64,000 bases of DNA from Vibrio fluminensis (GCF_015278125.1 NZ_JADILO010000026.1:23498-87497); one strand, 5' to 3'. Positions 26,214 through 35,165 are shown, numbered from the stretch's first letter. The notes: generated by a model not told the origin, from the letters alone. A program made the numbers and translations.

Positions 26214-27461
26214 ATGAAACTGAACAAAACCCTACTGACTCTTTCTCTTTTAACTGCCTCTTCTGTGGTAAATGCCGGTGAAGTAGAAGTACTCCACTGG
26301 TGGACTTCCGGTGGTGAGGCGAAAGCACTCAATGAACTAAAAGATATGCTTGAAGAGCAAGGTCACGATTGGAAAGATTTCGCTGTAGCAGGCGGGGGCG
26401 GTGAAAGCGCAATGACAGTTCTGAAAACGCGCGCGGTATCGGGCAATCCGCCATCGGCTGCACAAATTGTCGGTCATGATATTCAAGAATGGGGCGGATT
26501 GGGCTTTTTGACTAACTTGGATGATGTCGCCGAGCAAGGAGGTTGGGAAAAAGCAGTGCCGCCAATGGTGACTGATATCATGAAATACAACAATGGTTTT
26601 GTTGCCGTGCCAGTCAATGTCCACCGTGTAAACTGGTTATGGGCCAATCCAGTTGCCTTTGAAAAAGCTGGCGCCAAAGTACCAACCACTTTAGAAGAGT
26701 TCTTTGCCGCAGGCGATAAACTAAAAGCTGCTGGCATCATTCCACTTGCTCATGGTGGCCAACCTTGGCAAGACGCAACGGTGTTTGAAGCGGTGGCTCT
26801 CGATGTTTTGGGCAGTAGCGATTATAAGAAGGCGTTTGTTGAGTTAGATATGGATGTACTTTCTGGTGACAAGATGGTGCAAGTGTTCACTCAGTTTAAA
26901 AAGATGCGCGACTATATTGACGCAAACTCGCCAGGGCGTGACTGGAACGTCGCAACATCAATGGTGATCAATGGTGAAGCAGCAATGCAGATTATGGGTG
27001 ACTGGGCGAAAGGCGAGTTTTCTGCCGCCGGCAAAGTGGCTGGTAAAGATTACGTCTGTGTCCCCGCGCCTGGTACGGCAGGGCAATTTACCCATAATGT
27101 TGATAGTTTCGCATTCTTTGAGTTAAGCGATGAAAAGAGCCGTAAAGCGCAGAAAGCGTTGGCGAAAACCATTTTAGATCCTAAGTTCCAAGAGGTATTC
27201 AACCTCAATAAAGGCTCGATTCCTGTCCGCCTCGATATGGATATGTCGAAGTTTGACTCCTGTGCTTTAGATTCAATGTCTGACTTTAAGTCGACCGCCA
27301 AAACCGGTGACTTAGTTCCAAGTATGGCGCACGGTATGGCGACTACTAGCTACGCGCAAGGGGCGATCTTTGATGTAGTAACCAACTTCTTCAATGATGA
27401 TAACGCGGATCCGAAACAAGCGGCGAATCAGTTAGCAAAAGCGGTTAAAGCGGCGATCTAA
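26214..27461 (+). CDS. Sugar ABC transporter substrate-binding protein (GtsA-like)
   Basis: Periplasmic binding protein of 415 residues. The signal peptide ends near VNA-GEV, and the mature protein opens with VEVLHWWTSGGEAKAL, followed by AGGGGESAMTVLKTRAVSGNPP, matching Pseudomonas GtsA for glucose or mannose. Aromatic residues in HRVNWLWANP are probably in the sugar site. Two Cys (in YVCVPAP and FDSCALD) occupy the same places as in GtsA and may form a disulfide. A small hairpin follows before the permease genes. The exact sugar is an inference from similarity. Confidence 0.88.
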   Translation: MKLNKTLLTLSLLTASSVVNAGEVEVLHWWTSGGEAKALNELKDMLEEQGHDWKDFAVAGGGGESAMTVLKTRAVSGNPPSAAQIVGHDIQEWGGLGFLTNLDDVAEQGGWEKAVPPMVTDIMKYNNGFVAVPVNVHRVNWLWANPVAFEKAGAKVPTTLEEFFAAGDKLKAAGIIPLAHGGQPWQDATVFEAVALDVLGSSDYKKAFVELDMDVLSGDKMVQVFTQFKKMRDYIDANSPGRDWNVATSMVINGEAAMQIMGDWAKGEFSAAGKVAGKDYVCVPAPGTAGQFTHNVDSFAFFELSDEKSRKAQKALAKTILDPKFQEVFNLNKGSIPVRLDMDMSKFDSCALDSMSDFKSTAKTGDLVPSMAHGMATTSYAQGAIFDVVTNFFNDDNADPKQAANQLAKAVKAAI

Positions 27462-27480
27462 TTTCGCAAATTCCTCCTAA

Positions 27481-27506
27481 TAGTTAGGCTTGAGAAAGTC
27501 TAACTA
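27481..27506 (+). promoter_or_regulatory. Hairpin between binding protein and permease genes
   Basis: TAGTTAG (27481-27487) and CTAACTA (27500-27506) form a 7-bp stem in the 84-bp gap. It is probably a message-stabilising or attenuating element giving excess binding protein. Confidence 0.5.
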
Positions 27507-27545
27507 TTCTCTCCTTGGCTTGCTTTATTTTCGCTAGGATTTTTT

Positions 27546-28469
27546 ATGGAACAGACAATCAACCACTCGGTGACTCACCCAGTGGCTAGGCCGAGTTTTG
27601 CCGACCGTTTACAGCATTGGCTTCCAAAAATTGTACTCGCACCCACTATGCTGATTACGGTGGTGTGCATCTATGGGTACATCTTTTGGACGGCAATACT
27701 CTCTATGACCAATTCTCGGTTTTTACCCAGTTTTAATTTTGTAGGTTTTGCTCAGTATGAAAAGCTGATGGACAACGATCGCTGGCTCACATCGATTGCT
27801 AATTTGGGTATATTTGGTGTGCTATTCATCGTTATTTCGATTGCGCTTGGCGTTATGTTAGCGATTTTACTGGACCAGAATATTCGTCAAGAAGGCGCGA
27901 TTCGCACCATCTATCTCTATCCAATGGCGTTGTCATTTATCGTTACAGGCACCGCTTGGAAATGGATATTGAATCCAGGCTTAGGGTTAGAAAAGTTGTT
28001 CCATGACTGGGGATTTGAGTCATTCAAATTTGACTGGCTAGTCGATTCAGAAATGTCCGTTTACACCTTAGTGATAGCCGCAGTATGGCAATCCTCGGGG
28101 TTTGTCATGGCGATGTTTTTGGCTGGGCTTCGTGGCATTGATGCGTCAATTATCAAAGCCGCACAAATTGATGGTGCCAGCTTACCGACGATTTATTGGC
28201 GTATTATCTTGCCTTGCTTACGCCCGGTATTTTTAAGTGCGGTGATTATTACCTCCCATATTGCGATTAAGAGTTTTGACTTAGTGACGGTCATGACCGC
28301 TGGTGGACCTGGTTATTCATCGGACTTACCAGCACTGTTTATGTATGCGCATTCCTTTACCCGCGGTCAAATCGGTTTGGGGGCCGCCAGTGCCATGATG
28401 ATGTTAGCCGGCATCTTGGCGATTTTGGTGCCATACCTTTATTCCGAGCTTAGGGAGAAAAAGTCATGA
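27546..28469 (+). CDS. Sugar ABC transporter permease (GtsB/MalF type)
   Basis: Inner-membrane permease of 307 residues with six predicted helices. The EAA loop that docks on the ATPase reads like AAQIDGASLPTIYWRIILPCLRP near residues 205-230. The start of the next gene overlaps its stop by 4 nt (ATGA), so the two permeases are translationally coupled. It works with the 28466 permease, the 29324 ATPase and the 26214 binding protein. Confidence 0.9.
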   Translation: MEQTINHSVTHPVARPSFADRLQHWLPKIVLAPTMLITVVCIYGYIFWTAILSMTNSRFLPSFNFVGFAQYEKLMDNDRWLTSIANLGIFGVLFIVISIALGVMLAILLDQNIRQEGAIRTIYLYPMALSFIVTGTAWKWILNPGLGLEKLFHDWGFESFKFDWLVDSEMSVYTLVIAAVWQSSGFVMAMFLAGLRGIDASIIKAAQIDGASLPTIYWRIILPCLRPVFLSAVIITSHIAIKSFDLVTVMTAGGPGYSSDLPALFMYAHSFTRGQIGLGAASAMMMLAGILAILVPYLYSELREKKS

Positions 28470-29320
28470 ATAACGTTCAATTCTCGCGACTGTTCCTCTA
28501 CTGCTTGTTGATTGCGTTTTGCTTAGTGTATTTGATGCCATTATTTGTCATGGTGATCACTTCACTTAAAACCTTACCAGATATTAAATCGGGCAACTTA
28601 ATGAGTTTACCTACCGAGTGGGTTTTTGATGCTTGGTATAAAGCGTGGGGCGGGGCATGTACCGGCATTACTTGTGAAGGAGTAAAAGGTTACTTTTGGA
28701 ACTCATTTCAAATGGTGGTTCCAGCGGTGATTGTTTCGACCTTAATTGGCGCATTTAATGGTTACGTTGTGACCAAATGGCAGTTTCGCGGCTCAAACCT
28801 ATTCTTCAGTCTGCTGCTTTTTGGTTGCTTTATTCCTTTTCAAGTGATCTTGCTGCCAATGGCTGCTGTGCTGGGCAAGCTTGGCTTGGCCAATACCACT
28901 ACCGGGCTTGCGATGGTGCATATCATTTATGGCGCTGCGTTTACGACTCTGTTTTTTAGAAACTTTTATGTCGGCATTCCAGATGAGTTGATCAAAGCGG
29001 CCAAGCTCGATGGCGCAGGCTTTTTTACCATTTTCTTTAAGATTTTGCTGCCACTCTCGACGCCGATCATCATGGTGACCGTGATCTGGCAGTTTACATC
29101 GATTTGGAATGATTTTTTGTTCGGTGTGGTCTATTCCGGCTCGGATACTCAGCCAATCACGGTTGCATTAAACAACTTGGTCAACACCAGTACTGGCGTG
29201 AAAGAGTATAACGTTGATATGGCTGCAGCGATTATCGCCGGTCTGCCCACTTTAGTGGTGTACGTTTTAGCAGGAAAGTATTTTGTACGCGGATTAACAG
29301 CAGGTTCAGTGAAGGGATAA
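28466..29320 (+). CDS. Sugar ABC transporter permease (GtsC/MalG type)
   Basis: Second permease of the sugar importer, 284 residues, six predicted helices. It starts at an ATG overlapping the previous gene, and its EAA loop is AAKLDGAGFFTIFFKILLPLSTP near residues 178-200. A periplasmic insert around GGACTGITCEGVKGY contains two cysteines. The C-terminus ends VRGLTAGSVKG, typical of MalG-type subunits. The ATPase gene follows 3 bp later. Confidence 0.9.
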   Translation: MNNVQFSRLFLYCLLIAFCLVYLMPLFVMVITSLKTLPDIKSGNLMSLPTEWVFDAWYKAWGGACTGITCEGVKGYFWNSFQMVVPAVIVSTLIGAFNGYVVTKWQFRGSNLFFSLLLFGCFIPFQVILLPMAAVLGKLGLANTTTGLAMVHIIYGAAFTTLFFRNFYVGIPDELIKAAKLDGAGFFTIFFKILLPLSTPIIMVTVIWQFTSIWNDFLFGVVYSGSDTQPITVALNNLVNTSTGVKEYNVDMAAAIIAGLPTLVVYVLAGKYFVRGLTAGSVKG

Positions 29321-29323
29321 CAC

Positions 29324-30448
29324 ATGGCAACTTTAGATTTAAAACAGATACGTAAAACTTATCCGAAAGCCGCTCAAGAGACCTTGAAAGGTATCGATAT
29401 TAGTATTGAGTCCGGTGAGTTTTTGATTTTAGTTGGTCCATCTGGATGTGGTAAATCGACCCTAATGAACACCATTGCGGGGCTGGAGGATATCAGCTCA
29501 GGGCATATTGTGATTGATGGGCGCGAAGTGTCTCAAGTGGAGCCGAAAGATCGTGATATCGCGATGGTGTTTCAGTCGTATGCGCTTTATCCCAACATGA
29601 CGGTCTATGGCAATATCGCTTTTGGTTTGAAGATCCGCAAGATGGCAGACAAAGAGATCAATGCTGAAGTACAGCGGGTTGCCAAGATGCTGCAGATTGA
29701 TCATTTACTTGATCGCAAGCCTTCACAACTGTCTGGTGGACAGCGACAGCGCGTCGCCATGGGGCGCGCACTTGCCCGTAGGCCCAAACTCTATTTGTTC
29801 GATGAGCCATTGTCTAACCTTGACGCAAAACTTAGGGTAGAAATGCGTCATCAAATAAAGCGTCTGCATCAGCAACTGAATACCACGATAGTGTACGTGA
29901 CACATGATCAAATTGAAGCGATGACCCTTGCAGACCGTATTGCGGTGATGAAAGATGGGGAAGTGCAGCAATTAGGTACACCTAATGAAATCTACGCAAC
30001 CCCTAATAATATGTTTGTTGCCAGTTTTATGGGCTCTCCATCGATGAACTTTATCCGAGAGGTTGTGTGTTTAAGTGCGGAGAAACAACCATTTATTGAG
30101 GTGCACGACCATGCAGGTGCTAAGCAGCGATTGATGTTACCCAGCTGGCTAGCTGAACATGCTAATCGGGAGATCGTGATTGGCTTGCGACCTGAGCATA
30201 TCACTTGTGAGCTCAATCATTTAGATAATGAATCTGCGATAGAGCCAAGTATTTCGCTATCGCTTGATGTGTTGGAGCCTACGGGCCCTGATACCATTGC
30301 GATGTTTAGCCTCAACGGAGAAGAAGTGGCCTGTCGCTTAGCTCCGGATTTTGTCGCTCAAACAGGGCAGGTGGTACCACTAAAATTTGATATGACGAAA
30401 GCGGTGTTTTTTGATGCGAGTAGTGAGCTTAGGTTGAGCGCCGGTTAA
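29324..30448 (+). CDS. Sugar ABC transporter ATP-binding protein (MalK/UgpC/GtsD type)
   Basis: A 374-residue ATPase energising the importer. It shows Walker A GPSGCGKST (about 38-46), Q-loop MVFQSYALYPNMTV, signature LSGGQRQRVAMGRAL, Walker B LYLFDEPLSNLDAKLR and the H-loop in VTHDQIEAM. The C-terminal ~135 residues are the OB/TOBE regulatory domain typical of MalK-like proteins (GLRPEHI and following). It is the last gene of the operon; an inverted repeat lies 87 bp downstream. Confidence 0.92.
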   Translation: MATLDLKQIRKTYPKAAQETLKGIDISIESGEFLILVGPSGCGKSTLMNTIAGLEDISSGHIVIDGREVSQVEPKDRDIAMVFQSYALYPNMTVYGNIAFGLKIRKMADKEINAEVQRVAKMLQIDHLLDRKPSQLSGGQRQRVAMGRALARRPKLYLFDEPLSNLDAKLRVEMRHQIKRLHQQLNTTIVYVTHDQIEAMTLADRIAVMKDGEVQQLGTPNEIYATPNNMFVASFMGSPSMNFIREVVCLSAEKQPFIEVHDHAGAKQRLMLPSWLAEHANREIVIGLRPEHITCELNHLDNESAIEPSISLSLDVLEPTGPDTIAMFSLNGEEVACRLAPDFVAQTGQVVPLKFDMTKAVFFDASSELRLSAG

Positions 30449-30534
30449 TTGCTGACTCCAAGTAAGATTGATGCTGTAAGGCTTCATTCTAAAAAATATT
30501 CTTGAGTTTGATATCTTTCGCAACGTGGTGGGAC

Positions 30535-30566
30535 TTTCACCCATTTGTTATTTTTAATGGGTGAAA
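30535..30566. promoter_or_regulatory. 11-bp inverted repeat upstream of dctP (candidate DctD enhancer site or terminator)
   Basis: TTTCACCCATT (30535-30545) and AATGGGTGAAA (30556-30566) are perfect inverted copies 10 nt apart, with a third ACCCATT at 30571-30577. The repeat lies about 110-140 bp upstream of a sigma-54 promoter, a position usual for an activator such as DctD. It also falls 87 bp past the ABC ATPase stop, so a terminator role is possible, although no T run follows. Confidence 0.5.
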
Positions 30567-30671
30567 ATCTACCCATTTATTTTGCATCCCTAAGAACGAT
30601 CGCTAGCAATCGTACAAATACAATAAGTTAACTATTTGTTAAATAATGATTTAACATTTAGTTAACTAAGT

Positions 30672-30687
30672 TGGCTTAGTTATTGCC
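30672..30687 (+). promoter_or_regulatory. Sigma-54 promoter of dctP
   Basis: TTGGCTTAGTTATTGC has the -24 GG and -12 GC separated by exactly 10 nt. It sits ~60 bp before the dctP start. The sigma-54 activator dctD is encoded at 40889-42229, which fits known control of C4-dicarboxylate TRAP genes. Confidence 0.75.
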
Positions 30688-30744
30688 CTTAGTTAAGCAT
30701 CAACACCCAGTGATGGGGTTGTCCACTTAACAAGGAGAATAATA

Positions 30745-31740
30745 ATGTTTAAGCCTTTGACCCTACTATCCGTATCTGTACTGGCAGCGACAAGTTTTAA
30801 TGCGATGGCCGCTTGTGACCCTGGCGAGACAGTGATTAAGTTCAGCCATGTAACCAATACAGATAAGCACCCTAAAGGCATAGCCGCTTCACTACTGGAA
30901 CAGCGTGTAAACGATGAGATGAATGGCAAACTGTGTATGCAGGTTTTTCCAAACTCAACGCTATACGATGATAACAAAGTACTCGAAGCGCTACTAAACG
31001 GTGATGTGCAACTTGCTGCCCCTTCTCTCTCTAAGTTTGAAAAGTTCACGAAAAAGTACCGTATCTTTGACCTTCCATTCCTGTTTGAAGATGTGGATGC
31101 GGTTGACCGTTTCCAAAACTCGGAATCAGGTGAGAAGCTGAAAAATGCGATGAACCGTCGCGGTCTGCAAGGCCTTGCGTTTTGGCATAACGGCATGAAG
31201 CAGATGTCGGCGAATAAGCCACTACTGACTCCTCAAGATGCGGAAGGATTGAAGTTCCGTGTACAAGCATCCGATGTATTGGTCGCACAGTTTGAACAGC
31301 TAGGCGCAAACCCACAGAAGATGTCATTTAAAGAAGTGTACGGCGGTCTGCAAACTAAAGTTATCGACGGTCAAGAGAACACTTGGTCAAACATCTACGG
31401 TAAGAAGTTTTTCGAAGTTCAAGACGGTATTACTGAAACCAACCACGGTATTCTTGATTACCTAGTCGTGACTTCTACGGATTTCTGGAAAGGTCTACCA
31501 GCGGATCAGCGTGAACAGCTAAACACGATTATTCAAGAAGTGACAGCAACACGTAATGCTGAGTCTACCAAGGTAAATAACCAGAACAAAGCCAACATCA
31601 TTGAAGCGGGTGGTGTAGTGCGTACGCTTACTCCAGAACAGCGCCAACAGTGGGTAACAGCTTTACAACCTGTTTGGAATAAGTTCGAGAAAGATATCGG
31701 CACTGATCTAATCCAAGCCGCTCTAGATTCTAATAATTAA
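30745..31740 (+). CDS. dctP: C4-dicarboxylate TRAP transporter substrate-binding protein
   Basis: Periplasmic binding protein of 331 residues for succinate, fumarate or malate. The signal peptide ends near AMA-ACD. The mature protein carries the DctP features VIKFSHVTNTDKHPKG, FDLPFLFED and LKFRVQASDVL with the carboxylate-binding Arg, then VIDGQENTWSNIY. AAGGAG precedes the ATG. It heads the dctPQM operon behind a sigma-54 promoter. The link to the DctB/DctD pair encoded 9 kb downstream supports the dicarboxylate assignment. Confidence 0.9.
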   Translation: MFKPLTLLSVSVLAATSFNAMAACDPGETVIKFSHVTNTDKHPKGIAASLLEQRVNDEMNGKLCMQVFPNSTLYDDNKVLEALLNGDVQLAAPSLSKFEKFTKKYRIFDLPFLFEDVDAVDRFQNSESGEKLKNAMNRRGLQGLAFWHNGMKQMSANKPLLTPQDAEGLKFRVQASDVLVAQFEQLGANPQKMSFKEVYGGLQTKVIDGQENTWSNIYGKKFFEVQDGITETNHGILDYLVVTSTDFWKGLPADQREQLNTIIQEVTATRNAESTKVNNQNKANIIEAGGVVRTLTPEQRQQWVTALQPVWNKFEKDIGTDLIQAALDSNN

Positions 31741-31768
31741 TCTTCAAATATAATTTTAGGTCCTTTTT

Positions 31769-31832
31769 ATACCCGAGTGATTTTAGCTGCTTGGGTATAT
31801 TCCAATCGCCTCTTTGCCCCCTTTGAGGTGAT
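31769..31832 (+). promoter_or_regulatory. Two hairpins between dctP and dctQ
   Basis: ATACCCGAG (31769-31777) pairs with CTTGGGTAT (31790-31798), and ATCGCCTC (31805-31812) pairs with GAGGTGAT (31825-31832), each with one G-U pair. They fill the 161-bp gap and probably reduce read-through or protect the dctP message. Confidence 0.5.
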
Positions 31833-31901
31833 GTGAGTTTTCGGGATAAGGGCCTGTTTTTCTTTTTCTCTTTTAGGGAAACAATTTAGAAGCGAATAAC
31901 T

Positions 31902-32570
31902 ATGGAACAGTCATTTTTTACCAAAGTCGGACGGGTAACTGACGCCATTGAAGAGTCTCTTATCGCCTTTTTTCTTGGCGCAATGACTCTATTGACGTTT
32001 GCCAACGTCATCTCTCGTTATGTGTTTAACGACAACATACTTTGGGCATTAGAGCTCACGGTATTTATGTTTGCTTGGATGGTGCTTGTTGGTGCCTCTT
32101 ATGGCGTTAAAAAGCATTTTCACATTGGTGTTGATGTGATCATTAATATGGCGCCGGATAATCTGCGTAAAGTTTACGCTTTGCTGGCAGCGGCGTGCTG
32201 TTTGGCGTTTTCTATCTTGCTACTCATTGGTTCATGGAACTACTGGTTCCCATTTGTTACCGACCGCGCTTGGTACGAAACCGATGACATTCCAATGCCA
32301 GAGATGCTGCAATTTCTAGCCGATTGGCTTAATGAAGGCGAGCGTTATGAAAAAATGCCGCGCTTTATTCCTTATATGGCTCTGCCAATTGGCATGGCAC
32401 TGCTGACTTTCCGTTTTGCTCAAGTGACTTGGTACATTGCAACCAACAAACAAGATCGTTTGATTGCCGGTCATGAAGCTGAGGAAGATTTGGAAGCGCT
32501 GAAAGCGGAGCTTGCAGATGCAGGCGATGCAATGGATACAAAAAATAATAAAAGCGACAAGGAGAGCTAG
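31902..32570 (+). CDS. dctQ: C4-dicarboxylate TRAP transporter small permease
   Basis: A 222-residue membrane subunit with four predicted helices and a long charged C-terminal tail (from about residue 190). Family features are the FANVISRYVFNDNILWALELTVFMFAWMV stretch and GVKKHFHIGVDV. It forms a complex with DctM for Na+-coupled dicarboxylate import. The ribosome site is weak. DctM starts 3 bp after its stop. Confidence 0.88.
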   Translation: MEQSFFTKVGRVTDAIEESLIAFFLGAMTLLTFANVISRYVFNDNILWALELTVFMFAWMVLVGASYGVKKHFHIGVDVIINMAPDNLRKVYALLAAACCLAFSILLLIGSWNYWFPFVTDRAWYETDDIPMPEMLQFLADWLNEGERYEKMPRFIPYMALPIGMALLTFRFAQVTWYIATNKQDRLIAGHEAEEDLEALKAELADAGDAMDTKNNKSDKES

Positions 32571-32573
32571 ATA

Positions 32574-33935
32574 ATGGATATTTTGTTGCTATTCGTTATG
32601 GTGATTGGCTTCATGCTGATAGGTGTGCCAATCGCTGTCTCGCTGGGCTTGTCCAGTATGCTATTTTTGATGATGCATTCAGATGCGTCATTGGCATCGG
32701 TCGCGCAAACACTCTTTAATGCCTTTGCTGGGCACTACACTCTACTTGCGATCCCGTTCTTTATTTTAGCTTCAAGCTTTATGTCGACCGGTGGTGTAGC
32801 AAAACGAATCATTCGTTTTGCAATCGCTATGGTGGGTTGGTTCCGCGGTGGACTTGCAATGGCTTCTGTTGTGGCGTGTATGATGTTTGCCGCGCTTTCA
32901 GGTTCATCACCAGCCACCGTGGTTGCGATTGGTAGTATCGTTATCGCAGGTATGGTTCGCAATGGTTACTCGAAAGAGTTTGCATCCGGGGTTATTTGTA
33001 ACGCCGGTACGTTGGGGATTTTGATCCCGCCATCAATCGTAATGGTGGTGTACGCCGCTGCAACCGACGTATCGGTTGGTCGCATGTTCCTAGGTGGCGT
33101 GATTCCAGGCTTACTTGCTGGTGTGATGTTAATGATTGCCATCTACATCGCAGCACGTGTGAAGAACCTACCTAAGCAGCCTTTTGTCGGTTGGGGCGAA
33201 ATGTTTGCCTCCGCAAAAGATGCGAGTTGGGGTTTGCTGCTGGTGGTCATCATCCTTGGTGGTATTTACGGTGGCGTATTTACGCCGACTGAGGCGGCAG
33301 CCGTTGCGGCAGTTTACTCGTTCTTTATTGCTAACTTTGTCTATAAAGACATGGGGCCGTTTGCGGATAAGCAAAATACCAAACCTGCGATTGTGAAAAT
33401 CTTCCAAGCCTTTGTACACAAAGATACTAAACATACTTTGTATGAAGCGGGTAAGCTGACGATTATGCTGCTGTTTATCATTGCTAATGCTCTGATTCTA
33501 AAGCATGTGCTTACCGAGGAGCGCATTCCGCAAATGATTACTGAATCGATGCTATCTGCGGGTTTAGGGCCAATTACCTTCCTGATTGTGGTTAACGTAT
33601 TGCTGCTAATCGGTGGTCAGTTTATGGAGCCATCAGGGCTGCTGATCATTGTCGCACCACTGGTTTTCCCTATTGCAATCGCACTTGGTATCGACCCAAT
33701 TCACTTAGGTATCATGATGGTGGTGAATATGGAGATAGGGATGATAACGCCGCCGGTTGGTCTCAACTTGTTTGTGACTGCTGGGGTCGCGAAGATGTCG
33801 ATGATGCAGGTAGTAAAAGCGGCGCTGCCGTGGGTTGGTGTGATGTTCCTCTTCCTCATCATAGTTACTTACGTGCCTTGGGTATCCACTTGGTTACCAA
33901 CGACCTTGATGGGGCCAGAAATCATAACCAAGTAA
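32574..33935 (+). CDS. dctM: C4-dicarboxylate TRAP transporter large permease
   Basis: A 453-residue multi-helix permease that forms the transport path with DctQ. It shows GVPIAVSLGLSS near the N-terminus, AALSGSSPATVVAIGSI, AGTLGILIPPSIVMVVYAAAT and TPTEAAAVAAVYS, all typical of DctM. Last gene of dctPQM, ending 19 bp before a strong terminator. Confidence 0.92.
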   Translation: MDILLLFVMVIGFMLIGVPIAVSLGLSSMLFLMMHSDASLASVAQTLFNAFAGHYTLLAIPFFILASSFMSTGGVAKRIIRFAIAMVGWFRGGLAMASVVACMMFAALSGSSPATVVAIGSIVIAGMVRNGYSKEFASGVICNAGTLGILIPPSIVMVVYAAATDVSVGRMFLGGVIPGLLAGVMLMIAIYIAARVKNLPKQPFVGWGEMFASAKDASWGLLLVVIILGGIYGGVFTPTEAAAVAAVYSFFIANFVYKDMGPFADKQNTKPAIVKIFQAFVHKDTKHTLYEAGKLTIMLLFIIANALILKHVLTEERIPQMITESMLSAGLGPITFLIVVNVLLLIGGQFMEPSGLLIIVAPLVFPIAIALGIDPIHLGIMMVVNMEIGMITPPVGLNLFVTAGVAKMSMMQVVKAALPWVGVMFLFLIIVTYVPWVSTWLPTTLMGPEIITK

Positions 33936-33954
33936 TTGGTAGTAAGTAATCCGG

Positions 33955-33992
33955 GATAGATGAGTGAGCTAGATCTCCTCATCTATCTTTTT
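33955..33992 (+). terminator. Terminator of dctPQM
   Basis: GATAGATGAG (33955-33964) and CTCATCTATC (33978-33987) pair perfectly over 10 bp, followed by a TTTTT run. Confidence 0.85.
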
Positions 33993-34154
33993 TACTTGAG
34001 AGTTACGAGGATCTTGTCCGATTCGCCTTTCATAAAATCGCCATTTCACATGGCGATTTTTTCTTCGATCTTTTCCCGAGCGATAATCGGTTTGGTAGAC
34101 ACCATCTATCAGTGTGGTGTCAGTAATCGCTTTTATTTTGGTTTTCTCGCCCAT
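33969..34154 (-). CDS. Small basic hypothetical protein with RR motifs (61 aa)
   Basis: A 61-residue frame with a charged composition, including DRRKNRHVKWRFYERR. From memory it looks like small RR-rich proteins of Vibrio, but no function is known. GGGAG lies 9 nt upstream of the ATG. Doubt arises because a strong hairpin with AAAATCGCCAT/ATGGCGATTTT (34034-34060) lies inside the frame and because the 3' end runs into the dctM terminator. An overlapping plus-strand frame of 105 codons looks less protein-like. Confidence 0.45.
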   Translation of the reverse strand: MGEKTKIKAITDTTLIDGVYQTDYRSGKDRRKNRHVKWRFYERRIGQDPRNSQVKKIDEEI

Positions 34155-34281
34155 AACTTTTCACTCCCTGAAAGTTATCTATTACTTAATAGTATGGGAA
34201 AGATGCGAAAATTCGCCAATATACTCAGAGTGTTAATCTTACGAAAACTCAAACACGAGAAAATTTGTGGCGGTTAAGTAA

Positions 34282-34314
34282 AAAGGTTTGCTGATAAAAA
34301 AACAGCAAACCTTT
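34282..34314 (-). terminator. Terminator of the hmuTUV-type operon
   Basis: AAAGGTTTGCTG (34282-34293) and CAGCAAACCTTT (34303-34314) form a 12-bp stem around a T/A-rich loop. On the minus strand a short T run follows, 16 bp after the hmuV stop. Confidence 0.8.
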
Positions 34315-34329
34315 CCGCTAGTTGAGCAC

Positions 34330-35163
34330 TTAACAGGGGATCACAAGAGGGTGTCCAAGCTCTGGGTGGGGGATAATGGATACCTTGTGCTGATAAACAT
34401 CTTCGATAATATCAGGTTGCAATGCGATGGTCGGTATCGCATCGACGGCGATCGAACCTTGATTGAGAATGACCATTCGATCCGCGTATTGCGCTGCTAG
34501 ATTGAGATCGTGTAACACGGCTACGACGGTTGCGCCTTTGTCTGCTAGTGATTTGGCAAGTGAGAGCGTTGTATGTTGATGGTGTAGGTCTAACGCTGAT
34601 GTCGGTTCATCCAATAAAATAATCGTATTATCTTGGCTTTGTTCTAATTGAGTGAGAACTCGAGCCAGATGTACTCGTTGTTTCTCGCCGCCAGATAGCG
34701 TGGGGTAGTTGCGGTTTGCCAAATGATCCACGTCAGTTTGACGCATGTTGTTGATGATCAGATGCTTAATATCGTCATTAGTTGCGGTCAAGCCTATGGC
34801 GCCAAGTTCCACCACTTCCTGTGCAGTAAAATTAAACGACAAACTGCTGCTTTGTGGCAATACACCTAGATGGCGCGCAAGATCTTGATTTGCCCAATAA
34901 TCACGGTGTTGGCCATAGATTTTAACCGAACCGCCGTGTGTCACTTCATTCGTGATTGCTTTTAGCAGGGTACTTTTACCGGTACCATTTGGTCCCAGTA
35001 ATGCGGTAAATTCACCGCGGTGAAGTGATAGATTTACGTTGCTGAGAATCTTACGTTTGGCAAGGCTTACCGATATTTGCTCTAGCTCGATTGTGGTTGT
35101 ACCGGTGTACTTTGAAATCATCTCACCGTTGGTTGATTTATAAGCTGAAATGGCAGAGAGCAT
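34330..35163 (-). CDS. hmuV: Haem ABC transporter ATP-binding protein
   Basis: ATPase of the haem importer (HutD in V. cholerae naming). Walker A GPNGTGKST, signature LSGGEKQRVHLAR and Walker B IILLDEPTSALD are present, with the H-loop in AVLHDLNLA. A GTG at 35166 overlaps the permease stop and an ATG follows at 35163; AGGGAGA upstream suits the ATG. The N-terminus is about 15 residues longer than usual for HmuV, so an internal Met (about residue 15) could be the true start. Confidence 0.88.
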   Translation of the reverse strand: MLSAISAYKSTNGEMISKYTGTTTIELEQISVSLAKRKILSNVNLSLHRGEFTALLGPNGTGKSTLLKAITNEVTHGGSVKIYGQHRDYWANQDLARHLGVLPQSSSLSFNFTAQEVVELGAIGLTATNDDIKHLIINNMRQTDVDHLANRNYPTLSGGEKQRVHLARVLTQLEQSQDNTIILLDEPTSALDLHHQHTTLSLAKSLADKGATVVAVLHDLNLAAQYADRMVILNQGSIAVDAIPTIALQPDIIEDVYQHKVSIIPHPELGHPLVIPC

Positions 35164-35165
35164 CA

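Noticed and set aside
30693..31196. 167-codon antisense frame over the start of dctP
   Set aside because: It covers the dctP signal peptide region and its promoter side; low-complexity Ser-rich shadow translation.
33960..34277. Plus-strand 105-codon frame after dctM
   Set aside because: It starts inside the dctM terminator, has no ribosome site and runs through a second hairpin; the composition is not protein-like.
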